A stretch of 64,000 nucleotides of DNA. It comes from Nisaea acidiphila (GTDB lineage: Bacteria; Pseudomonadota; Alphaproteobacteria; Thalassobaculales; Thalassobaculaceae). Positions 55,905 to 64,000 of the stretch are shown in pieces (the stretch's first letter is position 1; every line of letters starts with the position of its first letter). The position numbers and the translations under genes are program-made. The stretch covers positions 1-64,000 of the forward strand of contig NZ_CP102480.1 in assembly GCF_024662015.1 (NCBI RefSeq). The letters are read 5' to 3'. The notes under the pieces were generated by a model. It was not told the origin of the DNA and did not search any database. It saw nothing but the letters and a program-made list of their open reading frames with translations.

Positions 55905-56852
55905 TCATCCCTCTAGCTGGGTCTTCCAGAACCCGAGCAGATCCCGCTCCATGTTTTCCATGCTGTAATAGCCGGCCGTCTTCTTTCCCGCGGCGATCCT
56001 TGCGGCCGTGGCCGTCTCGTCCTCCAGGACTTCGACAGCTTCGGCGACGCGTTCGACGCAGCGTTGGACATCTTCCTGTCCGCACCAGAACCCGTTCATG
56101 TCGTTCGCGTACTCGTCTCCCCCCTGGCCGGTGAATCCCACCACAAGGCAGCCCGCCGCCATCGCTTCGATCGGCGGCAGGCCGAAACCTTCCATCCGGT
56201 TCAGACTGAGAAAGAGGGCGCATTCGCGCAAATGCCTGGCCGCCTCCTTCTCCTGCATGTTCTCGACGCGGATCCATTCGAGATCTCCGTGATCGGGAAA
56301 ACGGAGCCGGAAGGACTGCCGGATGAAATCCGCCTGCAGCCCGAGCTTGCGCGGCATATAGGCGATCCGATGCTTCTTTGTCTCCGGATGGTAGAGCGCC
56401 GGATCGATGCCGTAGCGGATCACCGGCACGTCCTTCATCGCGAAATTCTGTTCCAGAAATTCCGCGATCTTGCGGCTGCTGGCGACCACCGTTTGAACAC
56501 CGTAGGCGGCGAAATCCACTCCTTCGCCGAGGCCCGGGAAGACATAATGATGGTTCTGGCAGAAGACGATTTTCCTTACCGGGAGTCCTGCAACCTGCCG
56601 GTAGATCTCGTTGCGGTCTTCCGGAATGACGAGGATATCGTCTGCCTGAAGCTGGAAACTCGCATCAAGATTGATCAAGGGGACGTCGACCTCGAAGAAC
56701 GGGGAGCCCGTTCCCCCGGCCTGCAGGATGGAGGCTTCATACCCGTGCCGCCGCAGCATGCCGACATGTCGGTAAAGGGTTCGGACCCCGCCGGTCGGCT
56801 GGGAGAAATTGATCGAAAGAAACAGAATGCGCGGGCCGGCCACGGGCGGCAT
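55905..56852 (-). CDS. Glycosyltransferase (GT4-like)
   Basis: A 315-aa GT-B transferase. The N-terminus RILFLSINFSQPTGGVRTLYRHV and the late EGFGLPPIEAMAAGCLVVGFTGQGGDEY (the EX7E-type acceptor site) are typical. Specificity cannot be told. The codon context suggests GTG at 56843 could be the true start, since GGGGAG lies at proper distance there and only 1-2 bases from the ATG at 56852. It is last of three minus-strand genes. Confidence 0.8.
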   Translation of the reverse strand: MPPVAGPRILFLSINFSQPTGGVRTLYRHVGMLRRHGYEASILQAGGTGSPFFEVDVPLINLDASFQLQADDILVIPEDRNEIYRQVAGLPVRKIVFCQNHHYVFPGLGEGVDFAAYGVQTVVASSRKIAEFLEQNFAMKDVPVIRYGIDPALYHPETKKHRIAYMPRKLGLQADFIRQSFRLRFPDHGDLEWIRVENMQEKEAARHLRECALFLSLNRMEGFGLPPIEAMAAGCLVVGFTGQGGDEYANDMNGFWCGQEDVQRCVERVAEAVEVLEDETATAARIAAGKKTAGYYSMENMERDLLGFWKTQLEG

Positions 56853-56925
56853 CTCCCCAACTCAGGAAACGATGCCGCCACTATGGCGGAAAGCGGATCA
56901 AAGGGCCAACCGCCCGCCCGCCGCA

Positions 56926-57402
56926 TCAGCCGACAGGTTCTATCCGGCACTGATAGCAATTGTTCCTGGCCGAGCGGGCATGGACATAGCGAACATCAGG
57001 ATGTCTCAGGATGTCGTCCGCAGTCGCGGCGATTTCGCTCACATCGACGACTGTTCCGGTCCCGTAGACTATTCGGTCGTCCGCGCCGTAGCCGCGCAGC
57101 ATGATTGTCTCCCAGTCCCGGAACATTGCGGGTAGCTCTGAGAACGCCTCGTAGCGCGAGCAGGCTCCGGCATGCAGGAAGATTGGACCGATCTCTGCAT
57201 AAGGCTGCGCCGCGGGGAAGGGGCGATGGGCGAACACCAGATACTCTTCGCCCGCCGCGATGTTCTGGAGGCAGTGCCGGCATGGCATCGAGCCGCCTTC
57301 CGAGACCTTGCGTTCCGGCACCTGGCCGTTGGCGTCGGCTCCACCGGACTGATAATGGCGGGCTATTTCGGTTTCGAGGGCGAGGTAGCGCTTTTCAGTC
57401 AT
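56926..57402 (-). CDS. DUF1203 protein
   Basis: A 158-aa protein with the DUF1203 signature: PCRHCLQNIAAGEEYLVFAHRPFP and AEIGPIFLHAGACSRYEAF. It contains paired cysteines (CRHC) and ends NNCYQCRIEPVG, so metal binding is possible. Function unknown. ATG at 57402 begins MTEKRYLALETEIA. It lies between a FAD oxidoreductase gene (86-bp gap) and a glycosyltransferase gene (73-bp gap). Confidence 0.82.
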   Translation of the reverse strand: MTEKRYLALETEIARHYQSGGADANGQVPERKVSEGGSMPCRHCLQNIAAGEEYLVFAHRPFPAAQPYAEIGPIFLHAGACSRYEAFSELPAMFRDWETIMLRGYGADDRIVYGTGTVVDVSEIAATADDILRHPDVRYVHARSARNNCYQCRIEPVG

Positions 57403-57488
57403 TAGTCCGGCTCCGTGAATTGGGTCTCGATGATCCCAATCCTTCACGCTGCCGGCCCGACGCGATATCCGAGTCTTGCGGCGCAAGT

Positions 57489-58790
57489 CTATTTCGATTT
57501 CCAGGCCTGCCAGAGATCCTGCAACTGGAACCCCCAATATGCGCATTGCGCGATCGCCGGTCCCAGCGGGCCGCCGGCGAAATCGAGACCGAACGGCGCG
57601 AACAGCTTGTAGCTTTCGTCGCCTTCCGCGATCGCCTTCGCAACGACCTCGCCGCCGGCGGTTGTCGCGCACATGCCGTGGCCGCCATATCCCTGATTGT
57701 ACCAGACTCCCTCTGAAAGCTGCCCGATCTGCGGCATCTTGTGCACCGCGTAGCCCATGGTCCCGGGCCAGGCGACCGCGGCCCGGACCCCTTCGAGCTG
57801 GGGATAAATGCGGAGAATGTCGCCGATCATCTTCTGTTTCAGATTACGCGGCGACAGGTTGGAACTGACCCGTCCGCCCCAGAGCAGGCGCGTATCCGGC
57901 AACGCCCGGTAGTAGTCGCCCGCGAGGCGGCTGTCGGAAGTGCCGTACGGAGCCTTGATCGCCTGCTCCAACCGATCGCCGAGCGGTTCCGTCAGGACGA
58001 CATAGGTACCGACCGGTAACGTCGCCCGCGAGAGTTTCGGGTGCAGATGGCCGATATAGCCGGAGCAGCAGATCACCACCTGGTTCGCGGAAATGCTGGC
58101 GTGCGCGGTGTCGATCCGCTTCCGGTCGCCCGTCAGGTCCATATGCGTGACCGCGGCATTCTCGAAGATCCTCGCGCCATTGCCGGCACAGGCATCGGCA
58201 ATGCCGTTGGTGAAGTTCAGGGAATGGAACTGGAACGCGGTCGGATCGAGGAGGCCTTCGTAATATCTTTCGGTTAGATACAATTCGCGCATCCGCTCGC
58301 GGCTCTGAAAAGTGAGTCCGATTCCGAAACGCTCGTTCATCTTGTCCGCGTGGGCCCTCAGGCTATCCGCATTCGCGAACCAGGACGCCTTCATGATGCC
58401 CGGCCGCATCGGTCCGGCATCAATTCCGTAGCGCTCGATACGCTGCTTGATCAATTCAAGCGCATCCAGCGTCAGTCGGGCGAGGGCATCCGCATCCTCG
58501 CGGCCGACCCGGGCTTCAATGTCGCCGATGCCGAGGCTGTAGCCACCGCCGACAAAGCCCCCATTGCGGCCGGAGGCCCCCCAACCCACGCGTTTTGCTT
58601 CTAAGAGCACTACGTCGCGGCCCCGTTCGGCGAGCCCCAATGCCGTCGCGAGACCCGCCATTCCCCCTCCGATGATACAGATGTCGCAATCCGTATCCTC
58701 CACAAGCGTGGGACGGGCGGCCGGTGCGCGGAGCGTCCGGTGGTAATAGCTATCGATGTAGGTAGCAGCTTGTTGCACCGGGATGATCAC
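57489..58790 (-). CDS. FAD-dependent amine oxidoreductase (DAO/PuuB-like)
   Basis: A 433-aa flavoprotein. The Rossmann motif is CDICIIGGGMAGLATALGLAERG, and VGWGASGRNGGFVGGGY is the signature of the glycine/gamma-glutamylputrescine oxidase-like group. The C-terminal GYGGHGMCATTAGGEVVAKAI closes the FAD fold. Oxidation of an amine or amino acid is expected; the substrate is not defined. The start is GTG at 58790, since ATG is not available before MIIPVQQ. Upstream is an AT-rich gap. Confidence 0.85.
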   Translation of the reverse strand: MIIPVQQAATYIDSYYHRTLRAPAARPTLVEDTDCDICIIGGGMAGLATALGLAERGRDVVLLEAKRVGWGASGRNGGFVGGGYSLGIGDIEARVGREDADALARLTLDALELIKQRIERYGIDAGPMRPGIMKASWFANADSLRAHADKMNERFGIGLTFQSRERMRELYLTERYYEGLLDPTAFQFHSLNFTNGIADACAGNGARIFENAAVTHMDLTGDRKRIDTAHASISANQVVICCSGYIGHLHPKLSRATLPVGTYVVLTEPLGDRLEQAIKAPYGTSDSRLAGDYYRALPDTRLLWGGRVSSNLSPRNLKQKMIGDILRIYPQLEGVRAAVAWPGTMGYAVHKMPQIGQLSEGVWYNQGYGGHGMCATTAGGEVVAKAIAEGDESYKLFAPFGLDFAGGPLGPAIAQCAYWGFQLQDLWQAWKSK

Positions 58791-59131
58791 TCTTCTTGCT
58801 TGTTTTCGGTATCGCGGTCATCGACCGGCAAGGTTCTTATCCCGTGTCGGGAACGAGGGGTCAATTTGTGGGGAGTCTCACAGCTCTGATGCGATGAAGC
58901 GACTAGTTCGCATAGTCGAGCCACCCTTTGGCTTCGCAGTTAAAAATTTATTCAGGAATTTCGTTTAAATTTTTATTTAGAAAACAGGGGATTAGCCGCC
59001 GAAATGATGTCATATTATGCGCTGACAATCGTTCATAATGTCTTTCGCTCTTTAAACTTTACAAATCGAAACCATTTTGATGGAATAGTAACAGTTCGTA
59101 AGCACACGCTCATCCGATGCGGAGGCAAACC
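58791..59131. other. 341-bp divergent intergenic region
   Basis: No gene is supported. The half next to the MarR-like gene (about 58935-59100) is markedly AT-rich with runs of A and T. It must carry promoters for both the FAD oxidoreductase and the MarR-like gene; TTTACA at 59057 followed 17 bp later by TGGAAT is the nearest to a promoter, and weak. Confidence 0.4.
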
Positions 59132-59662
59132 ATGACCGTCCAGACCCTTCGACGCTCTGCCCTGAAGATAGATTCGGCCGATATCGCCCTCGACGGCGGT
59201 TCCGTCGAAGATGTCCGCGCGAGCTATATGGAGCTGACGGCAATGCTTGATCGGCTGCACCGGCGGTATCTTGATGTCGTCCGTGTGGAGCTGGAGAGCA
59301 TGGGGATCAACAACATAAATCCCTCTCAGGCTCTTATGCTTGTCGGGATCGGTGACGAGGACATTCCCGTGCGGGATCTCATCCATCGCAAGGGTTATCA
59401 GGCCTCGACCGTGTCCTATAACGTCAAGAAGCTCTCCGAATACGGATATCTGGAGCAGGAGCGGGCTGCGCATGACCGCCGCTCGGTACGTCTGCGGCTT
59501 TCCCCCAAGGGCCGCGACGTCGTCGCTCGCCTGCGCGACCTGGAGCAGCGTCACATGGAATTCACCAACGGCCGCGCCGACCTTGCCAAGGAAATGGAAG
59601 CGGCAACGGCGACTTTGCGCCAGCTCGATCAAATCTGGGCCGAATACATAACTTTCGGCTAA
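59132..59662 (+). CDS. MarR-family regulator (LdtR-like)
   Basis: A 176-aa winged-helix regulator. Helices RASYMELTAMLDRLHRRYLDVVRVEL and PSQALMLVGIGDEDIPVRDLIHRKGYQASTVSYNVKKLSEYGYLEQERAAHDRRSVRLRLSPKG match the MarR pattern of LdtR, which controls an L,D-transpeptidase in some alphaproteobacteria; that link is inferred. ATG at 59132 is preceded by GGAGG. It is followed by a strong terminator. Confidence 0.82.
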   Translation: MTVQTLRRSALKIDSADIALDGGSVEDVRASYMELTAMLDRLHRRYLDVVRVELESMGINNINPSQALMLVGIGDEDIPVRDLIHRKGYQASTVSYNVKKLSEYGYLEQERAAHDRRSVRLRLSPKGRDVVARLRDLEQRHMEFTNGRADLAKEMEAATATLRQLDQIWAEYITFG

Positions 59663-59684
59663 GCCCCACCCCCGAGGGACCCTG

Positions 59685-59712
59685 AACGCGCCGCTTTTGC
59701 GGCGCGTTTTTT
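59685..59712 (+). terminator. Intrinsic terminator after the MarR-like gene
   Basis: AACGCGCCGC (59685-59694) and GCGGCGCGTT (59699-59708) form a perfect 10-bp stem with a TTTT loop, followed by T residues. The repeat is symmetric, so it could also serve the convergent YtoQ gene. Confidence 0.9.
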
Positions 59713-59727
59713 ATTGGCTCTGACGGT

Positions 59728-60180
59728 CTAGAGTTCGCCGGTCATGACATAGCGGAGAATCGCGGCGACTTGCGCCGGTGTTTCGGCGACGGCCAGTGCC
59801 GCTCCGTCCACCTCTTTCAACGGATGTGTCAGGGATGGATCGTGCTGCACGATAAGCGGTTTTCCGAGCGCGGCCGCGTATCCAGCGTCGAACGCCGCGT
59901 TCCACTGCTTGTATTTGTCGCCGAAACGCACCACGACGACATCTGCCCGCTCGATCAGCGTGCGGGTCCGGATTGCATTGACTTTCGCCCCCTTGTGATC
60001 AGCCCAGAATTTGTTTTCCTCCGCGCCGAGGATGGCCACTCCGCAATCGTCGCTGTTTTCGTGCACTGTAACCGGCGCCGTAAAGGCGATGTGCAACGCC
60101 GCTGCTGTAACCGCGTCCTCGATCTCCCGCCGCCAGTCCGTATGAATTTCTCCGGATAGATAAACTTCGAGCTCTGCCAT
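59728..60180 (-). CDS. YtoQ family protein
   Basis: A 150-aa protein starting MAELEVYLSGEIHTDWR, with NSDDCGVAILGAEENKFW and ADVVVVRFGDKYKQWNAAFDAGYAAALGKPLIV. This is the YtoQ family, related to nucleoside deoxyribosyltransferase-like folds; enzymatic function is unproven. ATG at 60180 has a strong GAGAGGAGG site. It shares its 5' region with the lipoprotein/histidine kinase pair (divergent, 182 bp). Confidence 0.85.
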   Translation of the reverse strand: MAELEVYLSGEIHTDWRREIEDAVTAAALHIAFTAPVTVHENSDDCGVAILGAEENKFWADHKGAKVNAIRTRTLIERADVVVVRFGDKYKQWNAAFDAGYAAALGKPLIVQHDPSLTHPLKEVDGAALAVAETPAQVAAILRYVMTGEL

Positions 60181-60362
60181 TTTTTCCTCCTCTCGGATCC
60201 GCACCTCTTGATACCCGATATGCCGGGTGATTCCAGTGGGCATTCCGCAAGCGGAAGACGGAATGGGGGCGGATTTCCGCATTGCCGCTTTGTAGAGCAT
60301 GTTTACGAATCTTTATTGAAATACAGTCAAATTTGAGCCGGTTTCGCTATGGAGAGGATCCC

Positions 60363-61466
60363 ATGCGTCTGGTCAGAATTTTTCCGGCGATCGCCGCCGG
60401 ACTGCTCCTTCTCGGCGGATGCGGTGAGCCGGCCCCGATCAAGGTCGGCTTTGTCGGCGGGCTGGAAGGCCGCGCCTCCGATATTGGCATTGCCTCGCGC
60501 AACGCGCTTCAAATGGCCGTCGATGAAGTGAACGGCAGCGGCGGGATCGATGGGCGTATGATCGAGCTCTTCGCTCGGGACGACAACGGGACGGCAGAAG
60601 GAGGTGCTGAGGCCTCCAGATCCCTGGTCGAAGAAGGCGTGGCGGCCATTATCGGCCCGAACCTGAGTGTTGTTGCCTCAGGGATGTTGCCTGTCATCAA
60701 CGATGCGAAAGTGGTGACGATATCGCCGACCGTTTCATCAACCGCGTTCGTCGGCAAGAACGACTACTTCTATCGGATCGGCTCTTCGACCACCCAATAT
60801 GCCGAGGCCTATGCGGAATACTGCTGGAACGCAGGATACAAGACCGTCGCGGCGGCGCTTGACGGCCGCAATGCGGTGTTTTCTGAAAGTTGGCTCAAGG
60901 AGTTCCGGCGTGCGTACGAGAATCTGGGCGGCAAAGTCGTCACCGCAGAACTTTTCGACGCGTCGCTTGGCGGGGAGTTTTCCCGTATCGCCGATATCCT
61001 GCTGGCAAGCGATCCAGACGCGCTTCTCTACATTGCGAATGGTGTCGACACCGCCCAGTTCTCACAGCAAATCGTAAAGAGAAACAGCCAGGTGCCGAGC
61101 CTCGCGGCCGAATGGGCCGCCTCCGAAGGTCTGATCGAGCTCGGAGGCAAGGCGGTGGAGGGGCTGGTCGTCCTCCAGACATACGATCGATATGACAGCA
61201 CGCCGCGCTACACGAAGTTTCGCGATGCCTATATAGATCGTTTCCGTTCCGATCCCGGTTTCTCCAGCATCGCTGCATACGATGGCGCCGAAGCATTATT
61301 TTCTGCCTTGCGCGCATGGGATGGTGAAGGGGATCTCAAATCGGAGATGGACGCGCTTCCGGACGTGCGTGGGCTACAGCAGACCGTCGATTTCGATGAA
61401 TTCGGCGACAGCAGGCGCAAGCTTGTCTTTGTCTCGGTTCGCGACGGCAAATTCGTCCGTCAATGA
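60363..61466 (+). CDS. Type I periplasmic-binding-protein-like lipoprotein
   Basis: A 367-aa extracytoplasmic solute-binding protein of the branched-chain amino-acid type. The lipobox LLLLGGC (Cys about 20) indicates membrane anchoring. Family segments are KVGFVGGLEGRASDIGIASRNALQMAVDEVN, GVAAIIGPNLSVVASGMLPVIN and DALLYIANGVDTAQFSQQI. ATG at 60363 has GGAGAGGA upstream. Its stop overlaps the histidine kinase start as ATGA and no permease genes follow, so it more likely senses a ligand for the kinase than feeds a transporter (inference). Confidence 0.88.
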   Translation: MRLVRIFPAIAAGLLLLGGCGEPAPIKVGFVGGLEGRASDIGIASRNALQMAVDEVNGSGGIDGRMIELFARDDNGTAEGGAEASRSLVEEGVAAIIGPNLSVVASGMLPVINDAKVVTISPTVSSTAFVGKNDYFYRIGSSTTQYAEAYAEYCWNAGYKTVAAALDGRNAVFSESWLKEFRRAYENLGGKVVTAELFDASLGGEFSRIADILLASDPDALLYIANGVDTAQFSQQIVKRNSQVPSLAAEWAASEGLIELGGKAVEGLVVLQTYDRYDSTPRYTKFRDAYIDRFRSDPGFSSIAAYDGAEALFSALRAWDGEGDLKSEMDALPDVRGLQQTVDFDEFGDSRRKLVFVSVRDGKFVRQ

Positions 61467-63457
61467 AGGCTCCCTTCGCGCTGTCTCTTCGGTCGGCCCT
61501 GACCCTTTTATTTGTCGTAACCCCGCTGGTCGCGATGATCGTCGTTGGCTCGATTGCCTTGGCGGTTCGCCTGCCGCAAATCGCGGAAGAAAACAGTGCG
61601 CTCGCCAAGGATGCCGCGAGTGACGTTGCGGCTCGTCTGGAAGGTTACCTGCGTTCGCTTGAGGACCGTTTCAGGGTTCTCGCCAACGCAATCCCGGAGA
61701 TGCCTGTCCACGAGATCTATCATCTACTGGAATCTGCGCGGGGAGGCGGTCTCGATGCGATCTTCCTGCTGGACAAGAGCGGAACACTGGTTGATGCCAG
61801 CATCGAAGGTTATGCCCCCGAATTCGTTGAAGAACTTGAGGGTATCGACATGTCCGGCAACAAGCTGTTTCGGGAAGTTCTGGATACCGGGGCTGTTGCC
61901 TGGAGCGATACGCATCTTTCGGCGATTACCGGCAAGGTGACCGTCGGAGTCGCCGCTCCGGTGCACGCGACGGGACAGGTGATCATCGGCGAGATCCCGC
62001 TTCAGCAAATCGTATCCATCAGCCGTTTCACTCGCAGCGGACCGCAACTCGAGCTCTGGATCATCGATCGACTCGGCGAAGTGGTCGCCGATACCGGCAT
62101 GGCCCGCTCGGGAAGGCAAAATCTCTATCACTTGCCGATCGTGCGAGCTGCAATCGATGGCCTGCCTTTTCCCGACAGGCTGACCTTCAACGGCCGGAAA
62201 TATTTCGCCGGAGCGGAGTATTCCGAATCCTTCGGATGGCTTTTCGTGAGTAGAATTCCCAGCGGCATGGACAATGCGGCGACTCGGAATACGGTAGCCA
62301 TCATCATCGTCGGTTTCGTCGCAACGTCCATCCTTGGCGCGCTTCTCGCACCGCTCTGGGCGCAGGTAATGACGAAGACGGTGCAATCGGTCATCGGCCG
62401 TTCACGTATGCTCGCCTCCGGTCAACCGCCATCGTCCTGGCCGTCCAGCCCGATAAGGGAATTTGATCAACTATCGAAAGACCTTGAAGCTATGGCTGGC
62501 GCGCTGGTGAACCGCGAGGAAACCCTGAAAGGCATGAACGAGGCCCTGGAAACACGAGTTCAGGAACGAACCCGGGACCTGGAAAAAACGAACGCTGAAC
62601 TTTCCGAAACACTCGGCAATTTGCAGCTGGCACAGGGCGAATTGATCGAGGCCGAGAAACTCGCCGCCCTCGGTCGGCTGGTTGCGGGCGTTGCGCATGA
62701 GCTGAATACGCCTCTCGGCAACAGCAAGCTCAGCCTTTCAGCCCAGGAACATGAGATTAAGCGTTTTGAGGAACTCGTCCGGAAGGGCCTGCGGAAGTCG
62801 GATCTAACGGCTTTCATCGACCGAATGAAGCAAGGCACCTCGGTCGCCGGGCTCAATATCGATCGGGCATGCAACCTGATTGTCAATTTCAAGCAGGTCG
62901 CCGTCGACAGGACCGCATCTTACCGCCGGAACTTCAGGCTCTCGGAGCTGGTCAGTAGCACCGTGCTCACGCTCGAACCGTCGATACGGAAAGAGATAGA
63001 GGTTGTCGTCGAAGAGATACCCGACCGGATCGAACTCGACAGTTATCCGGGCGAATTCGGGCAGGTCATCACAAACCTCATCGACAATGCCAACAAGCAT
63101 GCATTTCCCGACAAGGCGGGCAATATTCGGCTGACCGTGTCGGAGCCGGATCCCGGGACCGTCTGTCTGACGGTCGAAGACAATGGAATCGGGATGGAAA
63201 AGAATGTCGTCGAGCAGGTCTTCAACCCGTTCTTCACCACCAAGTTCGGGCAGGGCGGAACAGGCCTCGGGATGCACATCGCCCATAACGCGGTGACCAA
63301 TATCCTTGGCGGGACCCTGACGGTTACGAGCGTTCCGGGTGAAGGCACGCGGTTCGTTGTCACGGTGCCCCTGGTTGCGCCGGAGCCGGATGCCGAGGCC
63401 GAAAGCGAAGATGCGACACGCTCCACAGCAGACCTCGAGCCAAACTACGAGATCTGA
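61463..63457 (+). CDS. Membrane sensor histidine kinase
   Basis: A 664-aa kinase. An N-terminal helix (15-37), a large extracytoplasmic Cache-like region (about 45-265) and a second helix (about 275-298) precede a HAMP-like and coiled-coil segment. The phosphoacceptor is His412 in VAGVAHELNTPLGN. The ATP domain has NLIDNANKHAF (N box), DNGIGM (G1), NPFFTTK (F box) and GGTGLGM (G2). No response regulator is adjacent. The overlap with the lipoprotein gene suggests the lipoprotein delivers the signal. Confidence 0.9.
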   Translation: MKAPFALSLRSALTLLFVVTPLVAMIVVGSIALAVRLPQIAEENSALAKDAASDVAARLEGYLRSLEDRFRVLANAIPEMPVHEIYHLLESARGGGLDAIFLLDKSGTLVDASIEGYAPEFVEELEGIDMSGNKLFREVLDTGAVAWSDTHLSAITGKVTVGVAAPVHATGQVIIGEIPLQQIVSISRFTRSGPQLELWIIDRLGEVVADTGMARSGRQNLYHLPIVRAAIDGLPFPDRLTFNGRKYFAGAEYSESFGWLFVSRIPSGMDNAATRNTVAIIIVGFVATSILGALLAPLWAQVMTKTVQSVIGRSRMLASGQPPSSWPSSPIREFDQLSKDLEAMAGALVNREETLKGMNEALETRVQERTRDLEKTNAELSETLGNLQLAQGELIEAEKLAALGRLVAGVAHELNTPLGNSKLSLSAQEHEIKRFEELVRKGLRKSDLTAFIDRMKQGTSVAGLNIDRACNLIVNFKQVAVDRTASYRRNFRLSELVSSTVLTLEPSIRKEIEVVVEEIPDRIELDSYPGEFGQVITNLIDNANKHAFPDKAGNIRLTVSEPDPGTVCLTVEDNGIGMEKNVVEQVFNPFFTTKFGQGGTGLGMHIAHNAVTNILGGTLTVTSVPGEGTRFVVTVPLVAPEPDAEAESEDATRSTADLEPNYEI

Positions 63458-63502
63458 CCCGCCGGTTCGAAGTCGCGCCCCCCAAGCCTGTGCCGCGTTT
63501 CG

Positions 63503-63531
63503 TTGACAATCCAAATTCAAAAAGCTGAAAT
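63503..63531 (+). promoter_or_regulatory. Candidate promoter for the BMP-family gene
   Basis: TTGACA (63503-63508), a perfect -35, is followed after 17 bp by TGAAAT (63526-63531). It lies in the 251-bp gap after the histidine kinase, giving the BMP gene a leader of about 170 nt. A TCCGGA-GGGG-TCCGGA palindromic pair (63661-63676) lies in that leader. Confidence 0.45.
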
Positions 63532-63708
63532 CAAGCTGTCACATGCGATGGCATCGGCGGCCCGAAATAAATGTGGGCTCCCCGCGGAGAGGGGCGATGT
63601 GCAGAAGAATGCCACGGATGCGGCGGGAGGATTTGGCACAACGAAATTCGGTGAAATGTGTCCGGAGGGGTCCGGAACACAGGCCGTTTTGCTTTTCGGG
63701 GGACTGAT

Positions 63709-64000
63709 ATGACTTTTATTTCGCGCCGCCAGGCTCTGACCACGCTGGCCGCTCTCAGCGCCGTATCCATGCTGCCGGTGGCCGCCAACGCCGCCGACAA
63801 GATCAAAGTCGCGGGCATCTACACACAGCCGATCCAGCAGAAATGGGATGCCCGACTCCACCAGGGTCTGGAGGCTGCCAAGGCCGCAGGCAAGATCGAA
63901 TACTCCTATTCGGAAAAGGTCTCCAACACCGACTATATCCGCGTGTTGCGCGAATATGCCGAGAGCGGCGTCCAGCTGATCGTCGGCGAGGCCTTCGGGA
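63709..64000 (+). CDS. BMP-family ABC transporter substrate-binding protein (partial)
   Basis: The gene runs off the window; 97 codons are visible. The N-terminus MTFISRRQALTTLAALSAVSMLPVAANA is a signal peptide with a SRRQAL sequence close to the Tat consensus. The mature part starts KIKVAGIYTQPIQQKWDAR and continues YAESGVQLIVGEAF, as in basic membrane protein (BMP) nucleoside or sugar-binding proteins. GGGGGAC precedes the ATG. The rest of the ABC system would be to the right. Confidence 0.85.
   Translation, partial: MTFISRRQALTTLAALSAVSMLPVAANAADKIKVAGIYTQPIQQKWDARLHQGLEAAKAAGKIEYSYSEKVSNTDYIRVLREYAESGVQLIVGEAFG

Noticed and set aside
63661-63676. Riboswitch or terminator in the BMP leader
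   Set aside because: TCCGGA is self-complementary and repeats once; there is no T-run and no recognisable aptamer.

Overview
The window reads as GC-rich (by eye roughly 60%), tightly packed chromosomal DNA of an alphaproteobacterium. The order scpA-scpB-(ABC ATPase)-tatABC-serS-surE-pcm-LysM/M23 lipoprotein, DUF815 ATPase, yajC-secD-secF-Mth938-squalene/phytoene-synthase-like genes, and recG/sdhE-mfd, is characteristic of that class. TrmFO, a LysM/M23 lipoprotein and the broad oxidative and transport gene set fit a free-living member of Rhodospirillales or a close relative; the genus is not determinable from sequence reading alone. I found no rRNA, CRISPR array, transposase, integrase or phage gene.

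Layout: 1-7.2 kb holds chromosome segregation (ScpAB), an orphan iron-type ABC ATPase, Tat export, SerS, SurE and Pcm. 7.3-14.7 kb holds an NlpD-like lipoprotein, the YajC-SecD-SecF export operon, and three genes whose mitochondrial relatives are complex I assembly factors. 14.7-23.3 kb holds TrmFO, a degenerate GGDEF/EAL-like protein, two EamA exporters divergent from an HxlR regulator, UvrA and SSB. 23.4-32 kb is the accessory part: HAD dehalogenase-like protein, CaiB CoA-transferase, LysR, a methyltransferase, and a four-gene minus-strand operon encoding two unrecognised proteins, a DyP-type peroxidase and an unusual cytochrome P450. 32.3-36.9 kb holds GyrA, CoaD, tRNA-Lys(TTT) and two small genes. 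36.9-46.1 kb holds a class V aminotransferase-like enzyme, a fluoroacetate-dehalogenase-type hydrolase, DUF502, RidA, RecG, SdhE and Mfd. 46.2-64 kb is mostly metabolic and sensory: an Old Yellow Enzyme relative, DsbA/FrnE with DUF1272, acyl-CoA ligase, enolase-superfamily enzyme, adenylate cyclase with a DmpA-type peptidase, RF3, a glycosyltransferase, a FAD oxidoreductase, a MarR/LdtR-like regulator, YtoQ, a lipoprotein sensor/histidine kinase pair and the start of a BMP-family binding protein.

The strongest candidate for an undescribed system is the operon at 27215-32001. Its P450 has the heme cysteine and ExxR motif but a proline where the I-helix acid normally sits, no redox partner is encoded nearby, and it is transcribed with a DyP peroxidase and two proteins that share an HxAR...YxxFC pattern. 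This suggests peroxide or hydroperoxide chemistry rather than O2-dependent monooxygenation (inference). Also of interest are a catalytically stripped NDUFAF6-type protein beside an NDUFAF3-type protein behind secDF, a possible 14-codon leader peptide coupled to a degenerate GGDEF/EAL-like protein, a candidate leaderless lipoprotein gene, and the almost complete absence of space between convergent genes.
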